Shown piece after piece: positions 7,357 through 15,717 of a DNA stretch of 44,664 nt; positions within the stretch are counted from its first letter, which is position 1; each line of letters starts with the position of its first letter. The translations under genes were made by a program, and so were the position numbers. The DNA is from Ruegeria halocynthiae (GTDB taxonomy: Bacteria; Pseudomonadota; Alphaproteobacteria; Rhodobacterales; Rhodobacteraceae), in the NCBI RefSeq assembly GCF_900106805.1, contig NZ_FNNP01000015.1, forward strand, positions 1 to 44,664, given 5' to 3'. The notes under the pieces were generated by a model. It ran no database searches and was not told where the DNA came from. It worked only from the letters and a program-made list of their open reading frames with translations.

Positions 7357-9030
7357 ATGGACACGATACAGGAGATTTTCTTTCTGCCACCCATTGCGGT
7401 TGCCCGTTTGGGACCGGGTGAAACACCGCTGGAAAGTTATGAGTGGCAGCAGGATTTGGATGCCCATGGCAACAACAAGACGGTCATCCGATCGAACATA
7501 ACTCTGCGTGAGGTCGAAGATGGCAGCGTTACCGCCTGCCTTCCCGATCCCGACACGATCCGCTTTCGTGACGAAGGCGGTGCGTTGCGTCCGGTTGCGC
7601 CGTTCTTTGAGCTTTGGGCGCGGATGCATGACGCTGAGACGGGTGAGGAATATGAGACGCCGGTGACGCTGGACCTGCTCGAGGATCAGGGCCTGTCGCT
7701 GCAGAACGTGCGCTATTCGATCACCGTCGGCAACACCAAGGCCGAGCGTCGGACCGGAGACGCAGCCTGTGGTTTTCGCGCACGGGTCGAGATTGCAGGG
7801 CAGGATTTCACACCGAAACCCCTGTTGGCATTCAGCCCGTACACGTCCGAACAGCAACCAATGGTCTACGAACATAATCCGATCCCGCTGGGTTCGGTCC
7901 GCGCGATCCATCCGGTACAGGGATATGATGAACCGGTGGAAGGCGAATTCATCGATCGCAGCATCCTGCGCTTGCGCTTCATGCCCCCGAAAGGTGAGGT
8001 TTATGGCCCACCCGATGCGGCTTATGGCCCTGCCACTCTGGCGGTGCCGGGATACCAGAACGACCCGCCGAAATCGGAATATGGTCGCATCCATGAAATC
8101 GTGCCCGAGCAGAACCGCATTCTGAACCCCGACACCCCATGGTCGAAATGGATCATGATGTCTGGCACCTCGGACGATCCCGAACCACATGACAGCTATG
8201 ATGGTGCACGTGTCGGCAACGACCAATCCTGGGGCGTGGCCGATGACACCAGCGATGGCGTGATCGAAGCGACGCTGGCCGTGCGCGGTGAGCGTCTGAC
8301 CGCGCGCGCGCAGATCATGACCGGCCCGCCCGACTTTGCGCCCGATGCAAGGCCGTTTTATAGCCTTGAGGATGATTTGGCAGACCGCGATCTATCGTTG
8401 ATTTCAGTTACCGAAGACAACTACCAACAGGCCAAGACCGAAGTGGTCGACATCTTCCGCCGCGCGTTCGAGACCAACGGTCTGATCAACCTTGACGATA
8501 TTCGGGCGCAGGGTCTGAAGGATAATGCCAAGCTACAGGCGAAGACCGGGATTTCCCCGACACCGGGTCTACCGTCCACCGACGCGGCCTCAATGACCGA
8601 AAATGACGTAAGGCCACCGGACAAGATTGATGAGTTGATCCGCCCGCAGCCAGTCTCGGTCTTTTCGAATTCGGTGCCCAATGACCGGCTGCCCTATACC
8701 GTAGCGACCAAATTCGTGCATGAGCAACTGATTGACGAGGCGAACCTGCTTGATTTCCTACGCCGTCGTCCGGATTTCGTGAAAACTCTGTTGCGCCCGC
8801 CTTATGGCATCCTGACGGAGCTTGAGACCGACCCGAACCCGGATCAAGACCCCAATCCAGATTTTCGTGATCCACGCATCATCCGCGACTCGATGCATGA
8901 CGCGCGGATGCCGCCTTATATGCGCGATTCCAACTACTACCCGCTGTCGCTGTCGCGCAGACAGTATCATCTGGTGATCTCGTTCATCGACTATCTGGTT
9001 GCACAGGAATCGGAGGCTCAGAATGTCTGA
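7357..9030 (+). CDS. LodA/GoxA N-terminal-half-like protein
   Basis: A 557-residue protein. The opening (EIFFLPPIAVARLGPGETPLES) resembles the IHPAIGIARVGNSP start of LodA/GoxA, the cysteine tryptophylquinone (CTQ) amino-acid oxidases. The following part (PFFELWARMHD... then LQNVRYSITVGNTKAE) matches the order of elements in the LodA N-terminal domain as I remember it. The end (ARMPPYMRDSNYYPLS...RRQYHLVISFIDYLV) resembles the MPxLxGD...TxxQYxxLxxW segment that in LodA lies just before the quinone-forming Cys. The ORF then stops and the next gene starts within it, overlapping by 8 bases. No signal peptide is seen. This suggests half of a split enzyme rather than a complete one. The alternative is a structural partner unrelated in activity; alignment would decide. 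Confidence 0.6.
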   Translation: MDTIQEIFFLPPIAVARLGPGETPLESYEWQQDLDAHGNNKTVIRSNITLREVEDGSVTACLPDPDTIRFRDEGGALRPVAPFFELWARMHDAETGEEYETPVTLDLLEDQGLSLQNVRYSITVGNTKAERRTGDAACGFRARVEIAGQDFTPKPLLAFSPYTSEQQPMVYEHNPIPLGSVRAIHPVQGYDEPVEGEFIDRSILRLRFMPPKGEVYGPPDAAYGPATLAVPGYQNDPPKSEYGRIHEIVPEQNRILNPDTPWSKWIMMSGTSDDPEPHDSYDGARVGNDQSWGVADDTSDGVIEATLAVRGERLTARAQIMTGPPDFAPDARPFYSLEDDLADRDLSLISVTEDNYQQAKTEVVDIFRRAFETNGLINLDDIRAQGLKDNAKLQAKTGISPTPGLPSTDAASMTENDVRPPDKIDELIRPQPVSVFSNSVPNDRLPYTVATKFVHEQLIDEANLLDFLRRRPDFVKTLLRPPYGILTELETDPNPDQDPNPDFRDPRIIRDSMHDARMPPYMRDSNYYPLSLSRRQYHLVISFIDYLVAQESEAQNV

Positions 9031-10783
9031 TCAACCCGGCCAAATTCGCGTCACACCCCGTAACCTGACCGCGCGTGCGGCCTACAAGGTTCCGGGAAAC
9101 CCCGGCAACACGCGTCTGGACGGATCGGTGGGCAATTGCTTTCCCGGTCTGGAAATGGACGTGCGCAACCTCGACCGGCGTTTCTTTCCCGGACTGGTGT
9201 TCAACGCGGTGCGTGTGCCGCTTAGCCCCGTGCCCGAGGCGCCGAAGAATGCGCAGGGCTTTCATCTGGTTTTTGTCGACTATTTCTACGACCCGATGCT
9301 GCCCGATAACAGCCCCGAGGGCTGGGTGCAGACCTTGCTGGAGGCCTATAGCGGCGACATTGGTGCGAAACTCAGCCAGGGGCGCTGGTTCCTCTCATGG
9401 GTTGAACAAAGCGGCAAGCGGATCACTTTCAAAGAGGAAGACGGCACGCCCTATGATGGCCTGATGATCTGGCGTTTTATCCGCAGTCTGGAACACGGTG
9501 ATGACAAACCGGTCAGCATCGCTCTGGAGCGGCGCAATCACGAAGGGATTGTGGATACTGAACAAGTTGTCTTGCACGGTTTCCGACGCCAGTACCGGAC
9601 CGAGGCGGGCGTCTTCAGCGAAGCCTATGATCCCGGTGAACTGACGCAGAGCCTGTGCAACCCCTGGTCCCATGATTTCCGCGATTGCGGCTGCCATTAC
9701 TGGCCCTCGAACCACCCTGACGTGGTGATGGCTGAGGTGGCCCATGACGATCAACTGCCTTCGGGCCAGTCGAAGAACCCGATCGAGGCCGAGACATATC
9801 TGGACTGGCTACGCTCGGACAAGTCGCCATCGGGCAATGTGGCGGCTCTGAACACGGTGGAGCAGAACCGCCCTTATCAGATCGACCACTATCAGGTGAA
9901 CCAGATGTGGAGTGAGCTGCCCATCGTCGTTGAAGGCCGTGAAACCGGCGAGGTCTACGAGGTCGATCCTGAAATGCCGGGTGTCGAGCCCTATGACACG
10001 CCTGAGGATATGGTCAAGGACCTCAAAACCCGTTTGGCCGCAATGGAAATGACGCTGAGCCTGCAATATCTCTATGCCTATTTCTCGCTGGCTGATCCTG
10101 AGACGGCAGACACCCAGAAATGGCCGACGCTCAAGGACGACCTGATCTTTGCTCGGCGTTCGGTGCTGGAGGTCGCGATTGGCGAGATGACCCATATGCG
10201 CTGGGCGAACCAGCTGCTGTGGGAGCTTGAGCCTGACGATTACGAACCCATATTGACCCCGTCCGAAACTCTGCCAGCTGGCAGGTGTAAGACGCAGCCA
10301 CGTGCGCTTCGTCCCTTGACCGCCGAAGCCCTTGCGGATTTCATCGAGATCGAACGCCCCGGCGGATTTATCGACCGCGCCTATGCGCAATGCGTGGCGA
10401 CCTTGGAGCAAGAGGACTTGTTCCCCGAACGTCGCCTGTACGCTCTGGCGGTTCGGATCGACACCGACGGGGATGAGCATTTCCTGCGCTTCAGTCAGAT
10501 GAAGGACGTTCTGGCCAAGTATGACACCGGTGAAGACACACCAGCCTATCTGCGCCCGATTGAGGTCGGGACCGAAGCGCAGGCCAAAACAGCGCTGGAT
10601 CTGTATGCAAAGGTCAAGGATGGGCTTGCCAAAGCCTATACGCTGGAGGCCGAGGGCCAGTTTGAAGAGTCGCAAACCTATATCCAGCAAGTGCGCGATG
10701 ACATGAAGCTGTTCCGGGACGAGGGCGAAGCATTGGCCGCCAAAAACATCGGTATTCCGTTCTGGACGGAGGGCAAGGCGTGA
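9023..10783 (+). CDS. LodA C-terminal-half-like protein fused to a ferritin-like domain
   Basis: A 586-residue protein. Residues 1 to about 240 resemble the C-terminal part of LodA/GoxA quinoproteins. GNCFPGLEMD (Cys39) recalls the C...FPGIE motif, and CNPWSHDFRDCGCHYWPSNHPDVV (about 212-235; cysteines 212, 222, 224; Trp227) recalls the PWQ-DF--C---WWP-QRP motif of that family. From about 330 to 580 a VioB-type ferritin-like domain follows, with helix EMTLSLQYLYAYFSL (Glu342), helix SVLEVAIGEMTHMRWA (Glu383, Glu388, His391) and later Glu485-His486. These are candidate di-metal ligands. The start ATG lies inside the previous gene, eight bases of overlap, with CGGAGG just upstream. Which Cys-Trp pair is modified, if any, cannot be told from sequence alone. 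Confidence 0.6.
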   Translation: MSDQPGQIRVTPRNLTARAAYKVPGNPGNTRLDGSVGNCFPGLEMDVRNLDRRFFPGLVFNAVRVPLSPVPEAPKNAQGFHLVFVDYFYDPMLPDNSPEGWVQTLLEAYSGDIGAKLSQGRWFLSWVEQSGKRITFKEEDGTPYDGLMIWRFIRSLEHGDDKPVSIALERRNHEGIVDTEQVVLHGFRRQYRTEAGVFSEAYDPGELTQSLCNPWSHDFRDCGCHYWPSNHPDVVMAEVAHDDQLPSGQSKNPIEAETYLDWLRSDKSPSGNVAALNTVEQNRPYQIDHYQVNQMWSELPIVVEGRETGEVYEVDPEMPGVEPYDTPEDMVKDLKTRLAAMEMTLSLQYLYAYFSLADPETADTQKWPTLKDDLIFARRSVLEVAIGEMTHMRWANQLLWELEPDDYEPILTPSETLPAGRCKTQPRALRPLTAEALADFIEIERPGGFIDRAYAQCVATLEQEDLFPERRLYALAVRIDTDGDEHFLRFSQMKDVLAKYDTGEDTPAYLRPIEVGTEAQAKTALDLYAKVKDGLAKAYTLEAEGQFEESQTYIQQVRDDMKLFRDEGEALAAKNIGIPFWTEGKA

Positions 10784-12090
10784 TCCCACCCGCCGCGCAG
10801 GTGCATTTCTTTGACAGCCAGCATGGTGACCACATGCTGGCTGTCGATGGATCACGCGTATTCGATGTACCTGCGGGAACGGCGGATCAGTTCGCGTCGA
10901 TGGATCAGCCCGGCCAAAGCGCTTTCCTCAGGTCGATGGGGTTGGATGGTGCGCCGTTCATTGACGATACGCCACCGCAGGACATGCCGGTGCGGTCGCT
11001 GTCGTTGGCGGTGGCGCAGAAATGCAATCTGGCCTGCACCTATTGCTATGCGGCAGGTGGAGAATTTGGCGGTCCTGCAAGGAATATGGAGTGGGAGGTC
11101 GCCAAAGCCTCGGTCAATCGGCTGGTGGCTGAGGCCGAGCCTGGCGTGCGGATCAACCTTGCCTATCTGGGCGGGGAACCCCTGATTAACCGCGATCTGG
11201 TGCAGCGCACCACGGACTATGCGGTGGAGCAGGCACAGGCAAACGGGTTGAGCGTTGGCTTTTCGATCACCACCAATGGCACCTTGCTCCGCCCCGAGGA
11301 CGCTGCCTTTTTCGAAGCGCATGGCTTTGCCGTCACGATCAGTCTGGATGGTGTGGGTGAGGTGCATGATAAGTTGCGCCCAAATCGCGGTGGGCGGGGC
11401 AGTTTCGATACGATCCTGAAACGGGTCGAGCCTTTGCTGGCCGCGCAACATCGCATGCAGGTTGGTGCGCGTGTCACGGTCACACCGCAGAACATGAACC
11501 TGCCCGAGACGTTGGATCGGTTTGTCGGGATGGGTTTCCATTCAATTGGGTTCTCACCGATGTTGGCGTCACCCAACGGCCAGCATGAGTTGGATCGGAA
11601 CGATCTGGACGAGATGCTGGCACAGATGATCCGTTGTGGTGAGGTGTTTGAGGCAGCGGTGATGCAAGGGCGGCGCTATCCGTTCTCGAACATGGCGGCG
11701 GCAATGCAGGAAATCCATCGTGGCACGCACCGCCCCTATGCCTGTGGCGCAGGCGGCGGGTATTTCGGCGTTTCAGCCGATGGCGGGCTGTTCGCCTGCC
11801 ATCGCTTTGTCGAGGACGAGGCCGGAGCCATGGGTGACGTCTATGATGGCCCTGATCTGCGGCGCGAAAACTGGCTGGCGGATCGGCACGTCCACACTCA
11901 ATCCCCCTGCAACACTTGCTGGGCGCGGTATCTGTGTGGTGGCGGTTGTCATCACGAGGTCATCCACCGCGGACGCCCGGCCTGCGACTATATTCGGGGC
12001 TGGTTGCACTATTGCTTGCAGGCCTATGTCCGCTTGTCCGAAGCGCGCCCAGACTATTTCGGCGCGCCCACGCTGGCGGCCTCTGCCTGA
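10780..12090 (+). CDS. Radical SAM/SPASM peptide-modifying enzyme, QhpD-like
   Basis: A 436-residue radical SAM protein. The S-adenosylmethionine [4Fe-4S] motif is CNLACTYCY (Cys82, 86, 89), followed by LAYLGGEPL and the SITTNGTLL and ISLDG strands of the barrel. The C-terminal SPASM region carries CGAGGGYFGV, LFACHRF and the cluster CNTCWARYLCGGGCHHE. This layout is that of QhpD, which forms thioether cross-links in the gamma subunit of quinohemoprotein amine dehydrogenase, and of anSME-type enzymes. The GTG start at 10780 overlaps the TGA of the previous gene (GTGA), with GGAGGG upstream, so translation is coupled. The likely target is the neighbouring quinoprotein-like pair. No qhpA/B/C-type structural genes are present. 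Confidence 0.82.
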   Translation: MIPPAAQVHFFDSQHGDHMLAVDGSRVFDVPAGTADQFASMDQPGQSAFLRSMGLDGAPFIDDTPPQDMPVRSLSLAVAQKCNLACTYCYAAGGEFGGPARNMEWEVAKASVNRLVAEAEPGVRINLAYLGGEPLINRDLVQRTTDYAVEQAQANGLSVGFSITTNGTLLRPEDAAFFEAHGFAVTISLDGVGEVHDKLRPNRGGRGSFDTILKRVEPLLAAQHRMQVGARVTVTPQNMNLPETLDRFVGMGFHSIGFSPMLASPNGQHELDRNDLDEMLAQMIRCGEVFEAAVMQGRRYPFSNMAAAMQEIHRGTHRPYACGAGGGYFGVSADGGLFACHRFVEDEAGAMGDVYDGPDLRRENWLADRHVHTQSPCNTCWARYLCGGGCHHEVIHRGRPACDYIRGWLHYCLQAYVRLSEARPDYFGAPTLAASA

Positions 12091-12094
12091 TCGG

Positions 12095-13510
12095 ATGGTC
12101 ATTGAGACCGAAATCTGTGTGATAGGTGGCGGCCCGGCGGGCAGCGCGACCGCGCTGAGGCTGGCGCAACTGGGCCGCAATGTCTGCCTGGTCGAACGCC
12201 AACAGTTCCCGCGCCAGCATGTCGGTGAGTCTCTGCCGTCCTCGATCTGGCCGATCCTGAAGCTGTTGGGGATTGATCAACCCATCGCACAAGCTGGGTT
12301 TCTGCGATCAAGCGGATCAATCTTGCATTGGGCCGGAGCGTTTGAACGTCGCGGCATGGACGGCGGTCATCCGGGCCTTTTGGTGGATCGGGGGCAGTTC
12401 GATGCAATGCTGTTGCGCACTGCACAGGCGACAGGCGTCCGGGTTATCCAGCCCGCACGGGCGTATCGCCCGACGCGCGGAAGGTCAGGCTGGGAAATAC
12501 CAGTCCGCACCGATACGGAAGGCTTCCAGATACGGGCTCAGATCCTTGTGGATGCTGCAGGGCGGCAAGCTGGGCTGGGCCGCAGGTTTCGTCCGGCCTC
12601 TCAGCCTTTATTGGCGCTCTATGCTTATTGGTACGTGCCCCCGGGTTTCGGCCCTCAAGCGCGGATCGAAGCTGGCGCATCGCACTGGTACTGGGGCGCG
12701 CAGTTGCCCGGTGGTGTGGTCAACGCAATGGTCTTTGTCGATCCCGATGCTTGCACCGGTCTGTCGCCAGCGGGTCGGCGCGATCTCTACCTGAACCTGC
12801 TGGCGCAATCGACTTTGCTGTCGCCCTGTCTCGAACAACGCCGGATCGGGCAGGTGCGACGCGCGGATGCGACCAGCCGGGCCGAGACAACATCTCCGGC
12901 GCGCGACCTGCTGCGGGTCGGAGAGGCCAGCTTTTCGGTCGATGCACTTTCGTCGCAGGGCGTGCAACTGGCGATGGGGCAGGCAATACAGGTGGCGGCG
13001 GTGGTGAATACGGTGCTTGGCACACCCGAACATAGCGATCTGGCGTTGTCGTTCCATGCGGACAGACAGTCCGAGCGTATACAGGCCCATGCGGTTCTGT
13101 CCGCCGATTTCTATGCGCGGCAACAGGCGGTCAGCCCATCCCGCTTCTGGGCCGACCGTGCACAGCCGCTGGAATGGCTGAAACAAACGAAATCCGCTCC
13201 GAACCCTGAAATATTGCCCGATGGGCAACTGCTGAAGCTATCACCGCAGGCAACGCTAATGATGTCCGGGGTCCAGACCGCCTCTGGTATCGAGCCCGGT
13301 CTGGTCGTAACCCATCCAAACCTTCCGCGGGCGGTTGCAAATCTGGAAGGCGTATTGCTTGGTCCTCTGCTTCGGCGATTGGAAGATCCCGCAACCGTAT
13401 TGGAAATCGCCGGGTGTTGGTCGGATATGCTAGAGGCCTCACGTGCAGCGCGAATAATACGCTGGCTCTGGTATAACGGCATCCTGATCGCGGCGGCAGA
13501 TCGGTCGTAA
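12095..13510 (+). CDS. FAD-dependent monooxygenase, LodB/QhpG-like
   Basis: A 471-residue flavoprotein of the group A monooxygenase / tryptophan-halogenase superfamily. It has the Rossmann motif CVIGGGPAGSATALRLAQLG at the N-terminus, then LVERQQFPRQHVGESLP, the typical P-R-x-x-VGES segment, and a second FAD strand LLRVGEASFSVDALSSQGV. LodB, GoxB and QhpG belong to this superfamily and hydroxylate the Trp that becomes the quinone in CTQ enzymes. The frame is open much further upstream, but that part overlaps the radical SAM gene; the ATG at 12095 comes four bases after its stop. The halogenase signature KxGW is not seen. It is the last gene of the operon. Confidence 0.8.
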   Translation: MVIETEICVIGGGPAGSATALRLAQLGRNVCLVERQQFPRQHVGESLPSSIWPILKLLGIDQPIAQAGFLRSSGSILHWAGAFERRGMDGGHPGLLVDRGQFDAMLLRTAQATGVRVIQPARAYRPTRGRSGWEIPVRTDTEGFQIRAQILVDAAGRQAGLGRRFRPASQPLLALYAYWYVPPGFGPQARIEAGASHWYWGAQLPGGVVNAMVFVDPDACTGLSPAGRRDLYLNLLAQSTLLSPCLEQRRIGQVRRADATSRAETTSPARDLLRVGEASFSVDALSSQGVQLAMGQAIQVAAVVNTVLGTPEHSDLALSFHADRQSERIQAHAVLSADFYARQQAVSPSRFWADRAQPLEWLKQTKSAPNPEILPDGQLLKLSPQATLMMSGVQTASGIEPGLVVTHPNLPRAVANLEGVLLGPLLRRLEDPATVLEIAGCWSDMLEASRAARIIRWLWYNGILIAAADRS

Positions 13511-13579
13511 TCACGGTTCCCTCGGCCCGCTGAATCACTTATGGTCCGCCGCGACGCCAACAGCCAACAATGAGGTCGC

Positions 13580-14719
13580 ATGTCGCGTTTTGATGGGTAT
13601 TTCCTGCGGCAATTGCTGGTGCTGTTTGGCTTTTTCACTCTTGTACTTGTTGGGGTCTTCTGGATCACCCGATCGGTCAGTCTGTTTGATCGGGTGATCA
13701 GCGGTGGCCAATCGGCAATGGTGTTCCTGGAATTCACAGCGCTGACGCTACCGACGCTGATCCGGACTGTCATGCCAATGGCCGTCTTTGCGGCAGCAGT
13801 TTATGCCACCAACCGGCTTAGCCGCGAAAGTGAAATGACCGTGATGTTGGCAACTGGCTCCAGCCCCTGGCGGCTGGCGCGTGCCGTCTTGATGTTCGGG
13901 CTCGGCGCTGGGTTGATGATGGCGGTCATCAGCGTATTCCTGCGGCCCGCATCGGTTGATCAACTTGAACAAAGACAGGATGAGGTCGCCGGAGACGTTA
14001 CCGCGCAATTGTTGAACGAGGGGGAATTCCTGCACCCCGCAGAGGGCGTGACCGTCTACATCGGCGGTATCGATCTTGACGGAACGTTGCGCGAAGTATT
14101 TGTCTCGGATGGGCGCGATGAGATGAACCCTGTCAGTTACTCCAGCACAACAGCCTATCTGGTCAATCAGGCTTCTGGCATTCATCTGGTGATGCTGGAT
14201 GGCATTGCACTGCGCTTTGATCGCGCGGGTAATACGCTGTCATCCACGTTGTTCGAAGATGCCTCATACGATGTTTCGGAACTGACCCGGGACTCGGACA
14301 TGGGTCACCGCAGCCTCGAAGCGATCCCAACGGTAGAGCTGATCTGGGAGCGGGCGGCCGTCGCTGAAAAGGATGATCACAGTATTGGCCATCTGGTCGA
14401 CGAATTGCACCAGAGGTTCTCGTGGATTGCCATATGTATCGCGGTTGCGCTGGTCGGATTTTCAACACTGATGCTGGGCAGTTTTTCCCGATTTGGTTTG
14501 TGGCCACAGATATTGACGGCTTTCACAATTCTCGTGGTGCTGGAAGGCGTGCGGGGTTTCGTCTCACCCTTGGTGATCGAAAACCCCCGGCATTGGATAT
14601 TGCTTTATGTGCCAGCGATGCTGGGCGTTGCCTTGTCGGGCTTGTTTCTGACCATCGCCGGACGTCCGCTGTTCCGCCGATCCTCAAACACTGGAGACGC
14701 GGCTATTTCATCCGCGTGA
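13580..14719 (+). CDS. LptF/LptG-family permease
   Basis: A 379-residue inner-membrane protein of the YjgP/YjgQ family. LptF and LptG form the LptB2FG transporter that extracts lipopolysaccharide from the inner membrane. Three membrane helices lie near residues 8-30, 50-78 and 98-122, followed by a periplasmic beta-jellyroll (about 130-270) and three C-terminal helices (about 275-365). ATNRLSRESEMTVMLATGSSPW is the typical coupling region. TGAGG precedes the ATG. In most genomes lptF is directly followed by lptG; here an HD-domain gene follows and no partner is present, so this may be a paralogue. Whether it is closer to LptF or LptG needs an alignment; length and first residues favour LptF. 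Confidence 0.8.
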   Translation: MSRFDGYFLRQLLVLFGFFTLVLVGVFWITRSVSLFDRVISGGQSAMVFLEFTALTLPTLIRTVMPMAVFAAAVYATNRLSRESEMTVMLATGSSPWRLARAVLMFGLGAGLMMAVISVFLRPASVDQLEQRQDEVAGDVTAQLLNEGEFLHPAEGVTVYIGGIDLDGTLREVFVSDGRDEMNPVSYSSTTAYLVNQASGIHLVMLDGIALRFDRAGNTLSSTLFEDASYDVSELTRDSDMGHRSLEAIPTVELIWERAAVAEKDDHSIGHLVDELHQRFSWIAICIAVALVGFSTLMLGSFSRFGLWPQILTAFTILVVLEGVRGFVSPLVIENPRHWILLYVPAMLGVALSGLFLTIAGRPLFRRSSNTGDAAISSA

Positions 14720-14791
14720 CGGCTTGAAATTCTTTTGCGTTGCGGGTTGGCCCCGCTAATCTGGCCGGGCAAGCAGCGATAGGAGCGCGCC

Positions 14792-15382
14792 ATGCTGGAC
14801 AAGAGCCACAAACCCACCTGGACTAGTTTTGAAGAGGCAACCAAGGCCGATTGGGATGCGGTCATGGATTATGAAGAGGCCTATAACGCAGCGCTGCCGG
14901 ATCGTATCCTTGATGCCATCCGTTCGCTGGACGAGGAGTGGACGCCCTATCCTGTCAATCGCTATCAACACAGCCTGCAGGCGGCGACCCGGGCCTATGA
15001 GGATGGCGCAGATGAAGAGCTGGTTGTTGCGGCATTGATCCATGACACCGGCGATATCCTGTCGCCGTACAATCACGGAGAGTTGTCGGCAGCGATGATG
15101 AAGCCTTACGTCAGCGAGAAAACCCATTGGATTCTCAAGCATCACTGCGTGTTTCAGGGCTATTACTATAATCACCATCTCGGCGGCGACCGGAACGCGC
15201 GCGACAAGTACCGCGACAGCCCTTACTGGGAGGACTGCCGTTATTTCTGTCATGAATATGATCAGAAAGCGTTTGACCCGGACTATCCAACCAAGCCGCT
15301 GGAGTTTTTCGAGCCCATGCTGCGCCGCGTGCTGAGCAGGGGCGAGGGGCATATGGAGCTGAATGAAACCGCCGATAGTTAA
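14792..15382 (+). CDS. HD-domain protein, possibly a PhnZ-like di-iron oxygenase
   Basis: A 196-residue soluble protein. The metal-binding HD pattern is visible: His in NRYQHSLQAA, then LIHDTGD, then HHCVFQGYYYNHH. This arrangement, with an ArgTyrGlnHis helix before the HD pair, resembles the small HD-domain mixed-valent di-iron oxygenases (PhnZ, TmpB, relatives of inositol oxygenase), which cleave C-P or C-N bonds in methylated amine phosphonates. It could equally be a phosphohydrolase. AGGAGC lies seven bases before the ATG. There is no phosphonate gene nearby. It is not clearly in an operon with the lptF-like gene (72-base gap). Confidence 0.7.
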   Translation: MLDKSHKPTWTSFEEATKADWDAVMDYEEAYNAALPDRILDAIRSLDEEWTPYPVNRYQHSLQAATRAYEDGADEELVVAALIHDTGDILSPYNHGELSAAMMKPYVSEKTHWILKHHCVFQGYYYNHHLGGDRNARDKYRDSPYWEDCRYFCHEYDQKAFDPDYPTKPLEFFEPMLRRVLSRGEGHMELNETADS

Positions 15383-15717
15383 CGACAGCCATCAGAGATA
15401 GGGCGATAAAGTCCGGGGCGGCATTTCCGCTTGGGGCAAGCCCGACCACTTTGAAACCAGCGCATTTTCGGGCTTTCAGGAATGGGATCGGAATGATTTT
15501 AGGCCATCACGCATCACTGGGTCGATGCGGGTCTTGTCGACCTTTATCTGCACTTTGGCGAAGACGCTGGTCACGCCCGGGCCGATGCTCGCGGTCAGGC
15601 CGGCCTCTTTGACGCGTTCCTGATAGGCACCGTTTCAGTGATAGGTGAACTTGGCTTATCCTGGGGATGGAACTTGCGGTATCGAGGTAAATGGCGGCCG
15701 TTTGATCTGGCCGAGTT
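15383..15717 (-). other. Gene-free stretch with a possible degraded coding remnant
   Basis: No intact gene is visible here. Read on the minus strand from about 15632 down to 15479, one frame gives 51 codons of protein-like composition (GAYQERVKEAGLTASIGPG..., then KVDKTRIDPVMRDGLKSF), ending in a TGA. It has no start codon, and in-frame stops (TGA, TAA) lie immediately upstream. It may be the tail of an inactivated gene; I do not recognise the family. Confidence 0.3.

Noticed and set aside
7216..8226. Long minus-strand ORF (336 codons)
   Set aside because: It is antisense to the LodA-N-like gene, has shadow-like His/Arg-rich composition and no ribosome-binding site, while the plus-strand frame has coherent protein features and operon context.
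9809..10855. Long minus-strand ORF (348 codons)
   Set aside because: Antisense to the ferritin-like domain whose helices and ligands are clear on the plus strand; no family features.
11720..12094. Upstream extension of the FAD monooxygenase frame
   Set aside because: It lies wholly within the radical SAM gene in another frame; the FAD Rossmann motif begins right after the ATG at 12095.
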